Assembly (NCBI GenBank): GCA_023375785.1
Contig: SZWC01003923.1
Location: forward strand, 119,323 to 183,322
From: Penium margaritaceum
Lineage: Eukaryota > Streptophyta > Zygnematophyceae > Desmidiales > Peniaceae
Direction: 5' to 3'
Length of the DNA stretch: 64,000 bases
A model generated the notes under the pieces. That model worked only from the letters and a program-made list of their open reading frames with translations, was not told the origin of the DNA and searched no databases. Shown here piece by piece: positions 1-10,318 of this stretch. Position 1 is the first letter of the stretch; every line of letters begins with the position of its first letter. The position numbers and the translations under genes are program-made.

Positions 1-288
1 CAAATGATGCCCTTCTAGTTCCACATGATCGTTGCTCTAAGGCTCCCTCTCTCCCTCGTTCCAACACCGTGGTCACCCAGATACCGGCAGTCGATGACTC
101 CGGAACCTTCGAAAATTCATATCTCCCATTCTGACCGGTGGATCAGCATGAAACTTATATCGCGAACATTTTTCTAGGTGATATTTCCAAAGTTGTAGTC
201 AAATTCACATTCGGACTAGGCATCGAGTTTTTTTATGGATCTTTTTCCTATGGACCTGAAACTGAGCTGGATGGCTCCTTTCCCAACA
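1..288. repeat. K-family LTR pieces joined in inverted orientation
   Basis: Bases 1-66 read as the end of a K LTR in sense orientation, finishing in ...GTTCCAACA. Bases 67-288 read as the other half of a K LTR in the opposite orientation, finishing in ...CTTTCCCAACA at 288. The two pieces meet at 66/67 with no spacer. A normal element never has two LTR halves back to back like this, so it is a rearrangement. The element they came from starts outside the window. Confidence 0.75.
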
Positions 289-395
289 AGTCTTGTAACA
301 TTAGTGTATGCGTCAAAGCTTGTCCACCTCCAAGGTATCACACATGCATGAAAGGCTTATGAAAATCTTGCACGTATATACCCATCAATGGCTTG
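289..395 (+). pseudogene. S-family gag fragment
   Basis: This short piece resembles the S gag stretch at 35280-35370 (motif LVTSVHES followed by a Leu-Gln rich stretch). It has no start codon and no continuous frame. Its last 60 bases are repeated with changes at 765-825 in the S1 gag, so it belongs to a separate S copy cut by the K LTR to its left. Confidence 0.6.
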
Positions 396-713
396 CATCT
401 TGGAGCACCCATTAGCTCCATCAGCTCCATCTACTCCATCTACTCCATCAGCTCCAACGGCAGGTGCAGGCACTAAGCGAACAATGGCCAAGGATAAGCT
501 ATGTCTTTGGAGGTACGACCGTTGGGTCCCAACCAGGACAAACTATGCCCATACAGGCAAGACCCTGGGTTTGCTAGTGTGCGTTCCTATCTATTTGCAC
601 GTGATCAACGGCTAAGGGATAAGCGACGGATCTGCACCTTCTAAAGCGGTAGTAGACAACAGCCTACATCCGCGTACATTAGCCTCAACAAAGCACAGAA
701 ACAAGGAAGCAAT
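396..713 (+). other. S1 untranslated leader
   Basis: This is the region between PBS and gag in S elements, recognised by similarity to the S4 leader (34733-35077) and S8 leader (62074-62373). It contains a run of imperfect 9-mers (AGCTCCATC / TACTCCATC) at about 414-460, then the motif AAGGATAAGCT...CTTGGAGGTACGACC, which recurs in degenerate form in the S and A leaders. The LTR and PBS that should precede it are absent, so S1 is truncated at its 5' end. Confidence 0.65.
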
Positions 714-1350
714 ATGATGACACCTGTGACGCTCAATCTCGAGCAGGTCAATGGTGGGATGGTACACATGCATGAAAGGCTTATGAAAAGCTTGCACGTG
801 TATACCCATCAATGGCTCTCGCAAATCACATATTCATCCTTCAAAGGCTGATTTTGATGAGGGTGAGCCAGGGAGAGTCAATACGGGACTTCCTATTGCA
901 GTTTGAAGGATTGCAATAGTAAGTGAAAAAAATGAACGGGAAAACCAACACCGACATGCAGGCTAGGATTCTCCTCATGACACTACCTTAAAGCTGGGGT
1001 CCTTTGATCACCGTCTTTGGCGGTTGGAATGAGGAGGATTTGAGGCATGATGTAGAGTCCGAGTCTGAGTGCAACGAGGCCATGCGTGCCAGCGGTAGTG
1101 AGGCTAACATTTCAGCCTATGCTGCATAGTACGGTGGTCATGGCAAGAACTCCTTTTCTAGTCACAGCGGCAACGGAAGCGATGGCGGTGGAGCAAAAGG
1201 CCATGGTGGTGGTGGAAAGGGTTCAAAGCATCCTGGGAAGAGCCATAACTTTGGCAAGCTTGGGCATTGGGCACGAAAGTGTAGGGCTGCCAAGAAGGAG
1301 GATAGAGATCATGTTGGTAGAAACTAGGGTTAAGGTTAGGGAAAGAAGGA
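714..1350 (+). pseudogene. S1 gag (broken)
   Basis: ATG at 714 begins the same N-terminus as the S6 gag (MxTPVTLxLEQVNGGM). Right after GGM about 70 codons found in S6 are missing and the frame jumps to the HMHERLMKSL stretch. Further on, 950-1100 carries the gag motif equivalent to MILLMALP..WGPLIT, and 1240-1300 a decayed zinc knuckle (..GKLGHWARKC) whose first two Cys are lost. Several stops and frameshifts break it. In an active element Gag would form the particle and bind the genomic RNA. Confidence 0.75.
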
Positions 1351-1785
1351 TTGGACAAACATGATGGCTGAGAGCGTGTCGGCAACCAAGGAAGTGGTAG
1401 TGCTCAAGTGAGGAGACCACAGGCTCGACTCTGGCATGAGCCACCTCTTTTGAAGGAAGAAGGATGGGTTCATCTCCATTGGGATTCTGAATGACGCTTC
1501 AGTTGTCTCAACGGCAGCCTTGTCGATGTGCAAGGCGAGGGAGATATGCTGATTAGCATCAATGTCAACAGTATTTGAAAAGACTTGAAGCTAGAGAATG
1601 TCGTCTATATGTTGTCGTTTGCGGCAAACCTGTTGTCGGTGTCCAAAATCACAAACCACAATATGACGGTCATCCTCACCCAGGAGGAGGCCGTGATCGT
1701 TAAGAACGAGGACATCAAGATCTCTTATCCCAAGGGGAGTCTTGTCGCACAAGTCCAAAATGTTAATGGACTCTACATGCTGTAA
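1351..1785 (+). pseudogene. S1 protease region (broken)
   Basis: Aspartic protease region of the Copia polyprotein. The active-site triplet is visible as LDSGMSH at about 1430-1450, where Asp-Ser-Gly would form half of the dimeric active site. It continues to LENVVYMLSFAANLLSVSKITNHN (1588-1660, given here in part), the conserved hydrophobic C-terminal part of Copia proteases. In-frame stops separate the pieces. The stop after GLYML at 1783 falls at the protease/integrase linker. Confidence 0.75.
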
Positions 1786-3640
1786 ACAAAGCTCCTTGAG
1801 AGTATGAATAAGGGATATGCGGCGGGTGAAGAGCCCAAGTCTCCAAAGCCTGATGTTGTACCACAGGCCGTCACCATGCCGTTCACCTCCACCGACAGAG
1901 ATGCTGAGTTGTGGCAGAGGTGGCTTGGCCATGTGGCAAACAGCACACTACAAGCCAAGAGGCAACACGAAGTGGTTCAAGGAATGGAAAGATCCATGGA
2001 CAAGGATGAGGGAAAGTGGGAAAAGTTGTGTGAGCCATGCCTCTGAGGCAAGACAAAGAGAAAGCCCTTTGAGCGTACTTGGCAACGTATGGCAGCAATC
2101 GTGATGATCCCTCAAACAGTTGCAACAAGTATTTCCTCACTTTCATTGATGATCATATTCAAAAGATGTGGATCTACTTCATCAAGACAAAACGAGAGGT
2201 GAAGGAGAAGCTGCAAGAGTTTGTCTCTACGCTAGAACACAAGACAAACAAGAAGGTCAAGGCACTGCGTACGGACAACAGTGGTGAGTACGAGGCATGT
2301 AAAGGCTGGTTGAGCCAATACGGCATCAACAACCAGACCACCACGCTTTATACCCTCCAGAGTAATGAACTTGTTGAGTAGATGAACTAGACTATACTCG
2401 GCATGACACAAAGCATGCCTTTTAATGCCAAACTCCCACCTCGCTTCTGGGCTGAAAGTACAAGAACTGCTTGCTACCTTGTAAATCTCACTCCGGCCGT
2501 TGCGCTTGGAAGGCGTAGTAAGAAGTATCAAGAAAACTAGCTCATGACACCAAAAAAGGCTTGTTCACGGACGAAGCTAGATGCCTCATACTTGAGGGTG
2601 TTTGACTCTACTGCCTGGGCAAAGGTCCAAGCAGGAAAAGGAAGTGGCAAGCNNNNNNNNNNNNNNNNNNNNNNNNNNNNNNNNNNNNNNNNNNNNNNNN
2701 NNNNNNNNNNNNNNNNNNNNNNNNNNNNNNNNNNNNNNNNNNNNNNNNNNNNNNNNNNNNNNNNNNNNNNNNNNNNNNNNNNNNNNNNNNNNNNNNNNNN
2801 NNNNNNNNNNNNNNNNNNNNNNNNNNNNNNNNNNNNNNNNNNNNNNNNNNNNNNNNNNNNNNNNNNNNNNNNNNNNNNNNNNNNNNNNNNNNNNNNNNNN
2901 NNNNNNNNNNNNNNNNNNNNNNNNNNNNNNNNNNNNNNNNNNNNNNNNNNNNNNNNNNNNNNNNNNNNNNNNNNNNNNNNNNNNNNNNNNNNNNNNNNNN
3001 NNNNNNNNNNNNNNNNNNNNNNNNNNNNNNNNNNNNNNNNNNNNNNNNNNNNNNNNNNNNNNNNNNNNNNNNNNNNNNNNNNNNNNNNNNNNNNNNNNNN
3101 NNNNNNNNNNNNNNNNNNNNNNNNNNNNNNNNNNNNNNNNNNNNNNNNNNNNNNNNNNNNNNNNNNNNNNNNNNNNNNNNNNNNNNNNNNNNNNNNNNNN
3201 NNNNNNNNNNNNNNNNNNNNNNNNNNNNNNNNNNNNNNNNNNNNNNNNNNNNNNNNNNNNNNNNNNNNNNNNNNNNNNNNNNNNNNNNNNNNNNNNNNNN
3301 NNNNNNNNNNNNNNNNNNNNNNNNNNNNNNNNNNNNNNNNNNNNNNNNNNNNNNNNNNNNNNNNNNNNNNNNNNNNNNNNNNNNNNNNCCAAAAAAGGCT
3401 TGTTCACGGACGAAGCTAGATGCCTCATACTTGAGGGTGTTTGACTCTACTGCCTGGGCAAAGGTCCAAGCAGGAAAAGGAAGTGGCAAGCAAGATGTAC
3501 GTGCTCGTAAGTTTGTAATGGTTGGATACGACATTGCACACAAGGCGTATAGACCGTGGGACCAAGCGACAGGAAAGCTCATCAGGAGCCTAGATTTTGA
3601 GTTTGAAGGTAGGACACTCGAGAAGAGAGTGTCGCTAGAT
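1786..3640 (+). pseudogene. S1 integrase (broken, crosses assembly gap)
   Basis: Retroelement integrase region. WQRWLGHVANSTLQ near 1912-1955 is the start of the HHCC zinc domain and CEPCL near 2030 its Cys pair. The catalytic core includes FIDDHIQKMWIYF (2145-2180) and TDNSGEYEAC (2273-2300, second catalytic Asp). The third residue, Glu, is present in SNELVE at about 2362-2380, directly followed by a stop. Stops and frameshifts are frequent. The core runs into the N run at 2653; 3389-3640 continues it (FVMVGYDIAHKAYRPWDQ), after a 103-base exact repeat of the sequence before the gap. Confidence 0.8.
2653..3388. other. Assembly gap (736 N)
   Basis: An unbroken N run. The 103 bases before it (2550-2652) are identical to the 103 bases after it (3389-3491), so the two contig ends overlap and the real gap is probably zero. 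Removing 2653-3491 gives an uninterrupted integrase reading frame. Confidence 0.95.
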
Positions 3641-4904
3641 CTTGTCCATGCTCCTAAATCAGGAGAGAAGATTGTGTTGCTCGAGTCAGGTAGTCAAGCA
3701 CCTGAAAAGTGGCGGATGGTGCGAATGAAGGATGGTACTTGAGGGAGAGTGGCTGGGTAGGCTGACACAACGACGGACTCTGACATTTAGTCTGAGTTGT
3801 TTGAGTCAAAAACCAAGGCCGGAGGCTCTTCTTCAAATAACAGATTACTGGCAGCACACAAGCAACAGAAGAAACTAAGTCTTGAAGCACCACTAGCAAT
3901 ACTCCGTCGAAGTACACGCCACAAGAAACCTCTGTCAAAGTACGATACTGGGAGTGTAGAATGGACCGGACTCTGCTGGTCATGCTTGGCTCAGGGAGAG
4001 CCTGTGATTATAACGGAGACCTTGAACATGCCACATACGGCCATGTAGAAGGAGGCAGTGGATAGCAAAGTTGCCTCCATTGAAGAGAACGAAACATGGG
4101 TCCTCGTGGAAAGGTCCCCAAATGTGCACGTGGTAGGGTCAATGTGAATACTCTAGAAAACGTTCTAGGAACTTTCTTCTATCGACAAGTACAAGGCAAG
4201 CGTTGTGGCAAAGGGGTTTTCCCAACGTGTAGGCTCAAAGTACAAGGATACTTTCGCGCTTATTGTCACCTTTGCCTCCATTACATCCACTGGAGCGTCG
4301 CTGTGGCAAAATATGTGGAGGGCCACCTAATGGAGTTCAAGACAGCTTTCCTCTACGGGAAGCTAGATGAAGAAGTGCTGATAGAAATGCCCAAAGGACT
4401 AAAAGTTCCAGAGGGCAAGGTTTGCAAACTTGTCAAAGCATTTAACGCGATGAAACAAGCCTCAAGAATGAAGTACTAGGAGATGGACGACTTTATGGTC
4501 GGACTCACCTTCACACACTGCTAGAATGACCCTAGTGGCATTGTGCGAGAGGATGCTTGTTGCACTATACGTGAATGATCTAATCCTGTTCTTGTCGTGA
4601 GTTGAGTCATTAGATAAAGCTGAAGATAGATCTGAGCAGCAGGTTCAAGATGAAGGACATGGGTTTGCTGGAGTTCTACCTCGGAATAGCCGTCCACCGG
4701 AATCGAGCAACAAGCACCATGGAGCTGAACCAGACAAACTACATCATGGGGGTCCTAAAGTGATATGACATGGAGGAGTGCAAGCTCACCAGGACACCCA
4801 TGATAACAGACATCAAGCTCTCCTCCTCCATGAGTCCCAGTACAAACGCAAAATGGCGTGAGATGGAGAAAATTCCCTACCAGTCTACAGTAGGCAGCCT
4901 CATG
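3641..4904 (+). pseudogene. S1 integrase tail and reverse transcriptase, 5' part (broken)
   Basis: 3641-3960 is the variable linker after integrase. From about 3950 the pre-RT motif WSCLAQGEPVIITETL appears, then 4030-4150 (EENETWVL equivalent), the RT core FKTAFLYGKLDEEVLIEMPKG (4332-4395, in part) and the region of the catalytic Asp pair near 4560-4590, decayed to Y-V-N-D. It proceeds through the connection to MEKIPYQSTVGSLM at 4867-4904 and is then cut off in mid-domain. The missing RNase H half resumes at 17342. Many stops and small indels. Confidence 0.8.
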
Positions 4905-5374
4905 CATTGCTACTTTGGAGAAAGTTCCCTTGGTTTAAACTGGATAGTTTAGCCAGCAAGCACTACCTAGAACACCTGCTTGTGGGTTACACATTCGAGA
5001 ATTAGTCTCTGGAGTGAGAGCTCCAGCCTAGTGACTAACTTTCTTTCAGACTTAAACATGGACAAGAAGGTTCTAAGAGACAAGGTCCTTCTTGGTGGCA
5101 GGCGTCACTTGAGGACAACAGGGAGCACCATGTAGGTATGGTGGATGATGCAATCCAGATTGCTCCCAAACTGGCTCATCCAAGGAGCTGTTGCACGCCT
5201 AGGCTAGAGCCTGGCTGTAAGACTATAAGAACCTCTCAGTTGCCTGTCATTGAGATCAATTCTTACCTTTGAGACTCCTAATAGAGGAGTCTATAAGAGG
5301 CAGACACTACGTAAGCATTGGTTGGTCTAAGCTCCAGGAAATTGCTCCTTGCGCGAAAATGACCAGGTGTTAAG
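4905..5374 (+). repeat. S LTR L1, 3' two-thirds, first segment
   Basis: Starts inside the S LTR at the motif GCATGCACTGCTCC...GGAGCAAGTCC, not at the LTR end. It includes the U3 part, a TATA-like CTATAAGA near 5222-5229, and U5 up to GACCAGGTGTTAAG. It is cut at 5374 by element B and resumes at 11708. The matching 5' piece of an S LTR lies at 17195-17341. Confidence 0.8.
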
Positions 5375-6112
5375 TGTTGGAACAGGAGGAGAGAGGGAGC
5401 CTTGGAGCAGCGAGCATGTGTGATTGGAAGGGCATCACTTGTGATGAAGAATGGTTATTCAATCACTCAAAATGATAGAGTACATATGATGCTAGAGCTT
5501 GGGCAAGTCAGCCCTCCTACAAGCCACACCACTTAGTCATGGAGGCTAAGGCTCACACACTAGAGTCCATAATCTCACACAAGGGAGGAAATCAGCCTAG
5601 CAATCAGGCTGACCACTCACACACGACCTACGGAGCTAGAAAATGCTCTCATGGCACACTCCTAGTGGTCACATAACCCACAAACCCATGGAGAATCGCC
5701 ATGTGTCTATGGCTAGCACACAAGGATCTCACCTTACCTAAAAAGTAAGGAAAGGTACCTTTATCCTAGTCAGCACACTCTGATAAGGCAATCCTAAGAC
5801 CAAGGACCTTTTTGGATATTTCTCCGATCAGGTCTTGACCCTGGACCTCTTGCCTTTTTCTTTTCTCAGGCTAAGGCATGGAGCCATCACCCATGCCCAC
5901 CCAGACATCGGCGGTCCATGACCCCCGAAACTTCAAAAATTCATATCTCCCAATCCGACCGTTGGATCGACCTGAAACTTGGACTGTAGACATTTCGCCA
6001 CCTCATCTTTCCAATGATGAAGTCGGATTGACGATCTGAGCAGGCATCTGGTACTTTCCTGGAACTTGCTCCTGTGGACCTGAGACTGAGCCGGATGGCT
6101 CCGTTCCCAATA
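5375..6112 (-). repeat. Element B 3' LTR
   Basis: 738 bp. On the plus strand it begins TGTTGGAACAGG and ends TTCCCAATA (expected CCAACA, one change). On the sense strand a TATA-like CTATATGTA lies near 5482-5490. The internal side (6113-6127) reads, in sense, as the purine-rich GGCAAAGTGGGGGAT, the polypurine tract that primes plus-strand DNA synthesis. Confidence 0.9.
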
Positions 6113-6131
6113 ATCCCCCACTTTGCCGCAA

Positions 6132-6953
6132 TCAGAGTGGACTGAGTCCACATGCCTTCATGCAAAACTGCTGCTTCTCACGGGTCACTGGCTTGGTGCA
6201 AAAATCAGCGACCTGCTTGCTGGTTGGAGTAAACTCCAACTTGATAGCACCCTCCTGGACCATGTGCCTGATGAAGTGAGATGCGATGTCAATGTGCTTA
6301 GTGCGTGCATGGTGCTCAGGATTCTTGGCGAGTGCGATTGCGCTCGAGTTGTCGATGCGCACAGGAACTGGGACTGCTACACTCCCACTCATCTCCGCCA
6401 TGAGACGCTGGAGCCAAAGTGCTTCTTTGGCTCCAAAGCTGAGAGAGACATACTCAGCTTCTATACTCGAGGTGACCACGACCACTTGCCGCTTGCTGCA
6501 CCAGCTGATGGCACCTCCATTCATGAGAAATACATATCCAGACATGGACTTGCAGGTCCGAGGATTTGAAGCCCAATCTGTATGTGTGTAGCCAATGATG
6601 CTAATGTCGTTGCCGTAGTAGGTAATGCCAACGTTGATGGTTCCAGCAAGGTAGCGGAAGATCTGATTCACTGCCTTCTGGTGCTCCGGTCCACGACTAG
6701 CCATGTGCTCGCTCACAGCGCTCACAGCCTGTGCGAGGTCTGGCCCGGTTGCCACCATCAGGTACATGAGACTGCCAACGGCGCTCTCGTACTTCAGTCG
6801 CTCGCCTGCATCTGCTTCTCCAGTGAAGCTCACGAGGTACTGCCGCATCTCCACCGCTTTAGCGCCTCTACTACAGCGAGAGAGAGAGCGTGATTTACGG
6901 GCACGCGTGATCTGGATACCGAGGAAGTATGACGCCTCCCCGAGATCACACAT
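6132..6953 (-). pseudogene. Element B RNase H region
   Basis: About 273 codons remain open. The frame holds the RT connection (CDLGEASYFLGIQITR), the YESAVGSLMYLMVATGPDLA motif (in part), and RNase H: GYTHTDWASNP carries the first catalytic Asp, SSIEAEYVSLS the Glu, RIDNSSAIALAKNPEHHART the later Asp, then TKHIDIASHFIRHMV and the C-terminus KQVADFCTKPV. The enzyme would remove the RNA strand during reverse transcription. The length fits the C-terminal third of a Copia polyprotein; a frameshift separates it from RT near 6890-6960. Confidence 0.88.
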
Positions 6954-8342
6954 TTAGAAGCGCTCCTTCATGGCCTTCTTGAACTCCTGCAGTGCAAACA
7001 TGTTGTTGGAAAGGAGGAGCATGCCATCCACATAGACAATGATGATGAGGATCTCATACTCATGCTGCTAGTGATACATGCTATAGTCACACTCTCTGCG
7101 CTCAAACCGCATGCACTGCAACGCCGCATCCAACTTCTGGTTCCAAGCACGCGATGCTTGCTTGAGGCCGTACAGCAATTTCTGCAGCTTGCAAACCAGG
7201 TGCTCCTGGCCATCCATGACCAACCTCTCCGGTTGCTTCATGTAAATCTCCTCCTCCAAGTCACCATCCAAGAATGCCGTCTTGACATCCATGTGGTGAA
7301 CCTCGAAGTCCTCAGCTGCTACATAAGAGAGGACCGTGCGCACAGAGGCCAACTTTGCAACAAGGGCAAAAGTTTCCGTGTAGTCGATGCTCTCCTGCTG
7401 CGAGTAGCCCTTGGCGACTAGGCTCGCCTTGTACTTTTCCAAGTTACCATCTGCTCCCCACTTCTTCTTGAAGACCCACTTGCACTTGATCACTTTACGA
7501 CCAGGTGGACGCTTAGTCACCTCCCACGTACAGTTGTCCAGCTGCGACTGTATCTCCTGCTGCATGGCTTGTGCCCAATCTGCTGAATCCGGTGCAGCCA
7601 TGGCCTTCTTGTATGAGGTTGGCTCATTTGAATCTGCTGCAACTGCAACACTCATCTGTTCTGGTTTCTGCAGCATCCAAAAATGGCCGCGCTCACCAGG
7701 CTTGTAACGCACCCTAAGAGGGTACCTTCGACCTGGTGCTCGAGCGTTAGCGGGCGGCGCGCGCGGTGCTGCTGGCACAACTGCTACTGTTGGTGGTGCT
7801 ACATCTCCCTCCTCTACTTCTGCCGATGAGGCTGTTGTATTTGCTGCATCAGACATGGGAGAGTAGACTGATTCTCCCACTGTCATAGTAGAGGAAGGAT
7901 CAGGAGAGACTAGGTCAGGAAGGATTTCTGCTCCCTCTGTCTCGTCAAGTGCTCGTTCTGCTGCTTCTTCACAAACAATGTTGGTGCCGATGACGTTGCT
8001 CTCCTTGAAGACAACATCCCTAGAGATGATGACGTGGCCTATATCCCTCTTGTAGAGGTGATAGGCCTTGCTTGCCACGTCATACCCAATCATCAGCATC
8101 TGCGCACTCTTTGCGTCCCATTTTTGCCGCTTCTCGTTGGGCACGTGCATGTGCGCCAAGTTGCCAAATGCTCGCAGATGACCCATGCTCGGTTTCTTGC
8201 CAAACAACGCCTCGTACGGCGTCATCTGCTCCAACGCCTTAGTTGAAATACGCTTTTTGATGTAGACCGCAGTGCTTACGGCTTCAGCCCAGAAGTCGTA
8301 GGTCAGCCGAGCCGCGTGCATCATGGAGCGCGCCGACTCCAC
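6954..8342 (-). pseudogene. Element B integrase C-terminus and reverse transcriptase
   Basis: A 424-codon open stretch (8342 to 7068). It begins with the integrase C-terminal part (FWAEAVSTAVYIKKRISTKA, then YEALFGKKPSMGHLRAFGNL), a variable acidic and Ala-Pro rich linker, the YPLRVRYKPGERGHFWML motif, then RT: EVTKRPPGRKVIKCKWVFKKK, FALVAKLASVRTVLS, HHMDVKTAFLDGDLEEEIYM (first RT Asp) and LLYGLKQASRAWNQ. The stop at 7068 lies just before the YVDD active-site region, which persists in degraded form near 7030-7055. Confidence 0.88.
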
Positions 8343-8882
8343 AATGTTACGGTTGGCGCGTTTTGCTACACCGTACTGCTACGGTGAGTACGGTGCGGTA
8401 CGCTGCGCCTTGATGCCAGCTGCTGCGAGGTAGTCCCGGAACTCCTTGCTCACGTACTCTCCACCGCAGTTGCTGCGCAGCGCCTTCATCTTTTTGCCAG
8501 TCTGGTTCTCCACCATGGCCTTGAACTCCTTGAACCTATCAAAGCACTGGTCCGTGGAAGGAAGGAAGTACACAGCAGTGTAACAGCTGAAATCATCAAT
8601 GAAGGTCAGGAAATACATAGAGCCTCCAAAGCTCTGCGTCTGCATCGGTCCGCACAAGTCCGTGTGGACGAGCCCCAACACCTCCTTCGCACGCTTCCCT
8701 TCCCCAGAGAACGCCTCCAGGTGCTGCTTCCCCTCCAAACAGCCGATGCACAACTGCTGCTCAAAGTTAGAGATGGTAGGCAGGTCACGCACCATCTGCT
8801 TTGCTTGACATTGCTGCAAGGTGCGCATGCCGATGTGGCCGTAGCGTGCATGCCAGATCTTACCATCTGTCACCTGCACCAT
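8343..8882 (-). pseudogene. Element B integrase core (catalytic residues lost)
   Basis: HHCC zinc domain: WHARYGHIGMRTLQQ and CIGCLEG. First catalytic Asp present in LVHTDLCGP. The second site reads RSNCGGEY, where Asp should precede the GGEY motif, so it is changed to Asn. A stop replaces Gln just after YSP, and the next motif reads YGVAKRAN in place of NGVAERAN, so the catalytic Glu has become Lys. Two of the three acidic residues are therefore gone and this copy cannot encode an active integrase. Confidence 0.88.
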
Positions 8883-9330
8883 TGCTGCAAGACTCTACTC
8901 ACGCGGGCTCTTGGTCGCCCCGAGGAGGCGGTACATGTCGCCCTCCTTCACCGACCTGGCCAACTCCTCTCCTGTATCCTTGTTGAAGATGTACCCATAG
9001 TTATCATCGAAGACGACACGTAGTCTTGCATTTGTAAGAGAGGAGACCGAGAGGAGGTTGAATGCAGCATCAGGTACATACAACACGCCATGGAACACTC
9101 CCACTTCAATGCCACGTGGGGTCTCCAACCACATCTCCACAATCCCAATCCCCTCAGCATACACCACCCGATCATCACCCATAGCGATACGACGGGGAGG
9201 GATGGACAGCAGCTATGTAAACCACTCCTTGTGATGTGTGAGGCTCTTGGTACATCCTAAGTCCTTGTACCATGCGAGATCCGCCTTCTCCACCTGTGAC
9301 ATGTCAAACTTCGCCATGAAGAGATGGTCG
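8883..9330 (-). pseudogene. Element B protease region
   Basis: Reads DGR-type protease region: WYKDSGCTKSLTHHKE-like sequence near 9215-9290 (damaged by a stop), then MGDDRVVYAEGIGIVEMWLE, GVLYVPDAAFNLLSVSSLTN and the GDMYRLLG motif that leads into integrase. The equivalent in element C is intact. It would release Gag, integrase and RT from the polyprotein. Confidence 0.8.
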
Positions 9331-10318
9331 CGCACCTCCTTGGCCCCATTCATGTTGCCAAAGTGGCGCACACTAGCCTGGTTTTGCTGCTGCTGCTGCT
9401 GCTGACGCTTTTGTGACTGCTGCTGCTGCTGTTGCTGCTTTTGCTGTTGGTGCTGTGATTACTGTTGTATTGCTGCTTCTTTTGGTCCCTCTTCAGCTTG
9501 AAACACTCCTTTTTGTAGTGTCCCTCATTCTGGCAGTAATGGCATTTGCCTTTCTATCTGCCTTTCTGCTGTCCACACTGCTGCTGCTGCTGCTGGTTGC
9601 GTGAGCTCGTGGCCACAAAAGCTGCTTCACTACTGTCGCTGCCATTGCGCTTTGCTGCATTGCGACGCAATTCCAACTGCACCAGGTGTGTGCAGATGAA
9701 GTCGAGGTCGAGAGTTGGCTGGCACTCCAGCGTCTCTCGCACCATGTCGTTGCTAGGTGGGAGTCCCCTCAGCAAGGGGAGGATGAAGCCCGTCTCTTCC
9801 ATAGGGTTTTTGGCCGCTCTCAACTCCTTCGCCAGCTCCTTTGCCCTGTCTCGATACCCCTCCATCCCTTCACCACCCTACATTTTCAACGCCATCATCT
9901 TTTCCTCCAAAAGCATTAGGAATGCAGGATCCTTGCTCTCATACTTCTTGCACAAAGTGTCCCACCCCTCCTTTGCAGTAGCCTTGTTACTCACGTACTG
10001 AAGATGCGGGTTGGAGATGGTGTTGACAAACAACCTGTAGGCCTACCTGTCCTTTTTTGCACTCCTCATACGCCGTTGGTACAGCTGCAGAAGAACCCGC
10101 ATCAGCTGCACCCTTTTGCCGCGTCTTCCCCGCCACCACTTGCGCTGCGGTGATGCCTTTTGCCTGTGGAACTGGAGCCAGCTCGTCGCCACTCACCAAC
10201 TCCCACAAGCCCCTCTCCTCCAAAACAAGGCGGGTACGAATCTTCCAAACCGTGAAGTTGGCGCGTCCCTCCAGCCTCTCTAAAGGCTGGGCTGCTATCC
10301 AACGCCAGCTACTGCCAT
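9331..10318 (-). pseudogene. Element B gag (poly-Gln type, broken)
   Basis: The start codon is ATG at 10318 (complement), chosen because it aligns with the intact start of element C gag at 50500. It is followed eight codons later by a stop (MAVAGVG*). Pieces in three frames cover the capsid-like helical region, the FILPLLRGLPPSNDMVRETLECQPTLDLDF segment (in part; 9720-9800), and a zinc knuckle near 9515-9560 that keeps C-x2-C-x4-H-x4-C (CHYC..GHYKKEC). Two CAG-rich runs (9380-9480 and 9580-9600) encode Gln tracts. Confidence 0.82.

Noticed and set aside
2544-3582. Long open frames of about 280-320 codons across 2.5-3.6 kb on both strands
   Set aside because: They are open only because they pass through 736 N.
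9413-9604. Plus-strand open frame of Leu/Val-rich residues resembling a membrane peptide
   Set aside because: It is the complement of the CAG-rich gag of element B; the hydrophobic runs are an artefact of reading GCTGCTG repeats in sense.
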